Source: Chitinophagaceae bacterium (lineage in GTDB: Bacteria > Bacteroidota > Bacteroidia > Chitinophagales > Chitinophagaceae). Taken from it: a stretch of 64,000 nucleotides of DNA. Below, piece after piece: positions 60,726-64,000 of the stretch. The position numbers and the translations under genes were made by a program. Where the stretch lies: the NCBI GenBank assembly GCA_016720775.1, contig JADKJX010000010.1, positions 69,334-133,333 of the forward strand, in the 5' to 3' direction. The notes under the pieces are model-generated. The model saw only the letters and a program-made list of their open reading frames with translations, searched no databases and had not been told where the DNA came from. The stretch's first letter is position 1. Each line of letters begins with the position of its first letter.

Positions 60726-60881
60726 CTACTGCTTTAATAGATCAACAGCTCGAACTTTCTTTATTCTACCGTTGTAAGAGAGAACCAAAATACCATTTGA
60801 TTGGCTTTTAGATTTTAGCAGACGCTTATAGGAGAGATCTAATCCCTTTATAATTTTATTACGTAGTTGGGTATTGCTCAT
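60726..60881 (-). CDS. small partner of the zeta-like kinase
   Basis: A 51-residue basic protein (SNTQLRNKIIKGLDLSYKRL, NGILVLSYNGRIKKVRAVDL). Its ATG overlaps the stop of the zeta-like gene (ATGA), so it is translationally coupled and lies downstream in transcription. It has no family I can name. The position after, rather than before, the toxin-like gene is less usual for an antitoxin but known. Confidence 0.65.
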   Translation of the reverse strand: MSNTQLRNKIIKGLDLSYKRLLKSKSQSNGILVLSYNGRIKKVRAVDLLKQ

Positions 60882-61450
60882 TTTGAATGCTTTTGTATCT
60901 TAATCCATAAATCATTGTCAAACACTTTCTGTGGAATACTGTTTGACCCTTCGCAAACCAATTTATAAGGACTACTTGAATTATCTATGATTAACCAATA
61001 GTCGCATAAATGTACAAATATTTTAAGTAAGTTTCTTACACCTTTATGGTATCTGCGAACAATAACATCTTCTGGTATATCATGCCCGCCTTCCTTAACA
61101 CGAATCTTTACTCGTTCGATAGCAAGTTTCTCATCATTGAGCCAAAAAAAGAGCAGATGAACTTTATAACCTTTTTTCTTGGCTAGTTTAATAATACTCT
61201 GATATGAAAGAGTAGTTAATGTTGTTTCAAATGCGAAATTGACCTTTTGTCTAAGGAGCTCGTCAACTCTTTCGAGCATAATACGACCTGCGTGAAATGA
61301 TACTTTTTCGGGTCGAAAGGGAGAAAGGCCTCTTGCAATTTCATCTGCATTTACAAATTCATTACAACTTAGCATTTCAGGCAATATCGTATAGGAGGCA
61401 GTAGTCTTACCGGCTCCATTACACCCAGCTATTATGTAGAGATTTGGCAA
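60878..61450 (-). CDS. zeta-toxin-like P-loop kinase
   Basis: A 190-residue protein starting with TTG at 61450: NLYIIAGCNGAGKTTASYTI contains the Walker A loop (GCNGAGKTT, residues 9-17). It continues with FVNADEIARGLSPFRPEKVS, NFAFETTLTTLSYQSIIKLA and LAIERVKIRVKEGGHDIPED, where the N-A-D and E-T-T-L motifs match the zeta/PezT family. Zeta toxins phosphorylate UDP-N-acetylglucosamine and block cell-wall synthesis, but many chromosomal members are of unknown role. It is in cassette 58 with a coupled small protein. Confidence 0.85.
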   Translation of the reverse strand: MPNLYIIAGCNGAGKTTASYTILPEMLSCNEFVNADEIARGLSPFRPEKVSFHAGRIMLERVDELLRQKVNFAFETTLTTLSYQSIIKLAKKKGYKVHLLFFWLNDEKLAIERVKIRVKEGGHDIPEDVIVRRYHKGVRNLLKIFVHLCDYWLIIDNSSSPYKLVCEGSNSIPQKVFDNDLWIKIQKHSK

Positions 61451-61514
61451 TGTCAGAGTATTGAACTCGAAATTACGATAATGAAATGAAAAGCTCTAAA
61501 AGAGTATAGCACAT

Positions 61515-61703
61515 AACGTGGCAGGCTTGCTGCTGTGGGGAATTGTTGCTGTGTCCGCCCCGGCTGCAAAACCTGATTAAAGAAACGAATTTTTCTTTAA
61601 AAGTAAAACTGATTAGTATACGGTCAACTCCATAGCCAAAGTTGAACAGGGGATTAATGCCTGGATTTACTTCCGTACGCCCCCATAGCAGCAAACCAAT
61701 GTT
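61515..61703 (-). repeat. attC-59, type A
   Basis: It ends cassette 59. Its right arm GTTAGCGGCA pairs with TGCCGCTAAC before attC-60. Confidence 0.92.
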
Positions 61704-61725
61704 AGCGGCAGGTGTTTTTGCAATG

Positions 61726-62511
61726 CTATTCGTTTGTCAATTTGTTTAATAGTTCAAGAAGTATCTTTGCCTTGACATTAATCTCGTTACTTTCTATGTT
61801 GCTTACCGATAGAATAGGTGAAAGTTTTGGATACAAGTCCGGTTGGTTTAGCCATTTTACAACTTGTTCTTTAATCCATTTATTGTACGCAATTGGATAA
61901 GTTTTGTTAGCGATGAAAAGTGTCTGTAGATATTCTTGAAACGCCTTACATAAAATGTCAAATGCCTGAAAGTATAAACCTCGTTTTATAAAAAAAGGAA
62001 TATGCCTTAAATCGTATTCGCAACCATTTCGTGTCATTGCCAAACGTTGCAATCGAAGTTCCTCATTGTAGTATGGCAGCCATTTGTTTTGCAGTTCTTG
62101 GAAATATAACCCTGCATTGCCCATTGGAGCTGAATAACAGATTTGATTTCCAATTTCAATTTCAAAGAAGTCTGATGCAACGCCAATTTCCAAAATTGTC
62201 GGAGTGTAACTGCCGTCAATAATGTCCAAATGCAAATGAGCAAATTGGTTTGACTGCTTATATTTTAAAAATGTCGGCTGTCTTTCAGAATAAATTTGCC
62301 AATCGGCTTGGATCTTCCTTATTTCGGTTGGTGTCGTGTCAGGATTCACTAATATTGCAAAGTCAAGGTCACTTTCTGGTACAGCTTGTCCTCTTGCGCA
62401 AGAATTCACAACTAAAACGGTGTCCACATTGGGAATTGTCAAAAAGTAGTCTCTTACTAATTCGGCTGAGTCTTGATGAAGAGTAGTCGGGAAATTGGGC
62501 TTAAAAATCAT
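61726..62511 (-). CDS. nucleotidyltransferase-domain protein
   Basis: A 261-residue protein starting at the ATG at 62511. The motif VVNSCARGQAVPESDLDFAI has the Pol beta-type nucleotidyltransferase pattern G/S-x-x-x-R-G-x-x-x-x-x-S-D-x-D, with catalytic aspartates near residues 48 and 50, followed by HLHLDIIDGSYTP with the third acidic residue. A helical C-terminal domain follows (HIPFFIKRGLYFQAFDILCK). Relatives include antibiotic nucleotidyltransferases, but nothing here shows resistance. It is the only gene of cassette 59. Confidence 0.75.
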   Translation of the reverse strand: MIFKPNFPTTLHQDSAELVRDYFLTIPNVDTVLVVNSCARGQAVPESDLDFAILVNPDTTPTEIRKIQADWQIYSERQPTFLKYKQSNQFAHLHLDIIDGSYTPTILEIGVASDFFEIEIGNQICYSAPMGNAGLYFQELQNKWLPYYNEELRLQRLAMTRNGCEYDLRHIPFFIKRGLYFQAFDILCKAFQEYLQTLFIANKTYPIAYNKWIKEQVVKWLNQPDLYPKLSPILSVSNIESNEINVKAKILLELLNKLTNE

Positions 62512-62575
62512 TTCAATTTTACTATTTGTTTTATCTGCTGTTGATTTACGTAGAGTGTCCAATACACTTGCCGCT

Positions 62576-62766
62576 AACGTTCAGGGCTTGCTGCTGTGGG
62601 GGATTGTTGCTGTGTCTGCCCCGGCTGCAAAACCTGATTAAAGAAACGAATTTTTATTTTAAAAGTAAAACAGATTAGTAAACGGTCAACCCCATAGCCA
62701 AAGATGAATAGGGGAGTAATGCCTGGATCTCCTTCCGTCCGCCCCCATAGCAGCAAACCTTATGTT
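62576..62766 (-). repeat. attC-60, type A
   Basis: This is the last site in the window. Its right arm GTTGCCTGCAGTGC should be matched by GCATTGCAGGCAAC beyond the right edge. It shares AACGTTCAGGGC at its left core with attC-09. Confidence 0.9.
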
Positions 62767-62880
62767 GCCTGCAGTGCTATGATGAACCCTTCCCAATTTG
62801 CGCTACATTCTGAAGTTGAGTTTCAGGGCTTTTGTTGATGCATTTTCATCATGTCGTCCGGTGTTAAATCATTGATCGAA

Positions 62881-63674
62881 CTATGTTGTCTGAATGTATT
62901 GTAATCGACTCTCAGGTTTCAACTTTCTGTACAGCGTCTTCATGGATAAGAACCAGGTTGTATTTAAACATTCATCTCTGAAGCTCCCGTTGAATGATTC
63001 AATAAATGGATTGTCCGTTGGTTTTCCTGGTCTTGAGTAATCTAAAGTTACATTATTCGTATGAGCCCAGCGATCAAAATCCTTACTTGTAAATTCAGTT
63101 CCATTGTCAGTCTGTATCGTTTGGGTGTTCTTCCATATTTCATTTTTAATGACTCCATTACTTCTGCAACATCGATTCCTTTGAAGGATATTTTTACTAC
63201 AATGGCGTAACAAAAACGAGTACAATTATCAACTATAGTTAAAGCCCGTAATTTTCTGCCATTATAGAGTTGGTCATGAACAAAATCAATCGACCAACAG
63301 TAATCCAAATTAGAAACTTCCGGACGTTCTAAACGATGAGCTGCAGCCTTTGCCCTCATAAGGTCGCTTGTTAGCCGCAGATTAAGCCCTTCCTCACGAT
63401 AGATGCGCCTTACACGCTTGTGATTATCAGGCCAACCTTCTCTTCGCAAAAGCATATGAATACGGTCTGCTCCATACCGTACCCTTGAAACTGCAATCTC
63501 CTTTATTCGTTGTCTTACCGGACCATCATCACGCCTATGGGGATGATATTCAAATGTCGTTCGGTAAAGATTAACCAACATGCAGGCTCTTCTTATTGAA
63601 ACTTTATAATCATCAATTAAAACATCGGCGAGTTTCTTTCGTTGACGAGCTGTCAGACATTTTTTTTTAAACAT
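62881..63674 (-). pseudogene. IS3 transposase OrfB (copy 2), frameshifted
   Basis: The frame 63048-63674 contains SIRRACMLVNLYRTTFEYHP, LRREGWPDNHKRVRRIYREE and CWSIDFVHDQLYNGRKLRAL with the first catalytic aspartate. The part with IQTDNGTEFTSKDFDRWAHT, PGKPTDNPFIESFNGSFRDE and the catalytic glutamate lies in another frame (62881-63225). An indel near 63125 separates them. Otherwise the protein matches the IS3 OrfB layout. Confidence 0.8.
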
Positions 63675-63924
63675 CTTGTAGCATTTGCTTGTCTAGACTA
63701 AGGTCGGCTAGAATTTGCTTGAGACGACTATTTTCTTCTTCCAATTGTTTTAACTTTTTCAATTCGGCTACACCTAAAGCGCCATATTTCTTTTTCCAAT
63801 TATAAAATGTGGCATCGCTGATACCGAGTTTTCGGCAGACTTCTTCTACCTTAACTCCGTTCTCTGCCTGGCGAAGGGCAAACACAATTTGGGCTTCTGT
63901 GAATTTTGACTTTTTCATGTGCAA
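63667..63924 (-). CDS. IS3 transposase OrfA (copy 2)
   Basis: An 85-residue frame: KKSKFTEAQIVFALRQAENG, VKVEEVCRKLGISDATFYNW and a leucine-zipper LKQLEEENSRLKQILADLSL. This is the normal IS3 OrfA, with the helix-turn-helix that binds the element ends. Its end overlaps the OrfB start, where the family uses -1 frameshifting to make the active transposase. An ATG two codons in (63918) is an equally likely start. Confidence 0.88.
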   Translation of the reverse strand: MHMKKSKFTEAQIVFALRQAENGVKVEEVCRKLGISDATFYNWKKKYGALGVAELKKLKQLEEENSRLKQILADLSLDKQMLQDV

Positions 63925-64000
63925 TTGTTCATTTTTTAAGTTATGAATAATGCCCTGATTTCTCTATTTTAGTCTGTGGCGGTTTCCTGGGGAAGAGATC

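Larger units (their letters stand above)
62783..64000 (-). mobile_element. IS3-family element (copy 2, reaches the right edge)
   Basis: It is the same element as at 51449-52665: it starts TGAACCCTTCCC and its right end runs to GGGGAAGAGATC at the last base, so only the final base lies outside. It has inserted about 17 bases into cassette 60, next to the arm of attC-60. The target duplication cannot be checked. The OrfA frame is open here, unlike copy 1, while OrfB has a frameshift. Confidence 0.88.

Noticed and set aside
61726..62511. Aminoglycoside or lincosamide nucleotidyltransferase
   Set aside because: Only the general nucleotidyltransferase motif is recognisable, which is shared with toxins and unrelated enzymes.
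4187..64000. CRISPR array
   Set aside because: Repeats are about 190 bp and spacers are whole genes of 0.3-2.6 kb; there are no cas genes.
4187..64000. Dispersed transposon-like repeats (MITEs) between genes
   Set aside because: A transposon would carry constant ends and target duplications; here the end bases vary and match the other end of the neighbouring cassette, all copies point the same way, and the genes lie within the units.

Overview
The window reads as Bacteroidota DNA, most likely a Chitinophagaceae-like or related soil/water lineage. This is inferred from AT-rich non-coding DNA, promoter boxes of the TAnnTTTG type, many short lipoproteins and Q-ended signal peptides, and families such as DUF4256, DUF4468, DUF1566 and a TonB-dependent receptor. 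Nearly every gene lies on the minus strand. No rRNA, tRNA, CRISPR array or integrase gene was seen.

Positions 1-4180 are ordinary chromosome: an RDD membrane protein cut by the left edge, a DUF4256 protein, a VOC protein, and an arsR / SRPBCC / DUF1801 operon with a recognisable promoter-operator. A decayed copy of the repeat described next sits at about 2360-2520.

From 4187 to the right edge the window is one large integron-type gene-cassette array. Sixty repeats of about 190 bp (one of them 138 bp) alternate with stretches that usually hold one or two genes. Each repeat has the layout of an attC site read on the minus strand: outer arms NNNNAAC and GTTNNNN, an imperfect inner inverted repeat (GGCTTGCTGCTGTGGGGG against CCCCCATAGCAGCAAACC), and a long AT-rich middle. 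The decisive evidence is that the variable bases beside GTT at one end of a cassette are complementary to those beside AAC at the other end of the same cassette, and both change together from cassette to cassette. That is expected when cassettes move as circles cut at G/TT. I number sites attC-01 to attC-60 from left to right; cassette n is attC-n plus the genes to its right. Type A is the common form; B, C, D and E are variants with different middles. The integrase and attI should lie beyond the right edge, so katG is the oldest, distal cassette.

Cassette contents are typical of a large sedentary chromosomal integron. Many encode secreted, lipoprotein or membrane proteins of unknown function. 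There are several toxin-antitoxin or toxin-like pairs (RelE twice, ParDE, Fic/Doc, zeta-like, nucleotidyltransferase, and a GNAT-like pair found twice). There are also VOC, SRPBCC, DinD, PIG-L, thioredoxin-like, serine-hydrolase and methionine aminopeptidase genes, and two unusually long cassettes carrying katG and a TonB-dependent receptor. One toxin-antitoxin pair runs against the array with its own promoter. Two copies of an IS3-family element have inserted into cassettes 50 and 60.

Many genes carry single-base frameshifts, often in homopolymers and often with otherwise well-kept reading frames. Some may be sequencing errors. Cassette 52 (54540-54918) looks like a damaged or misassembled stretch.
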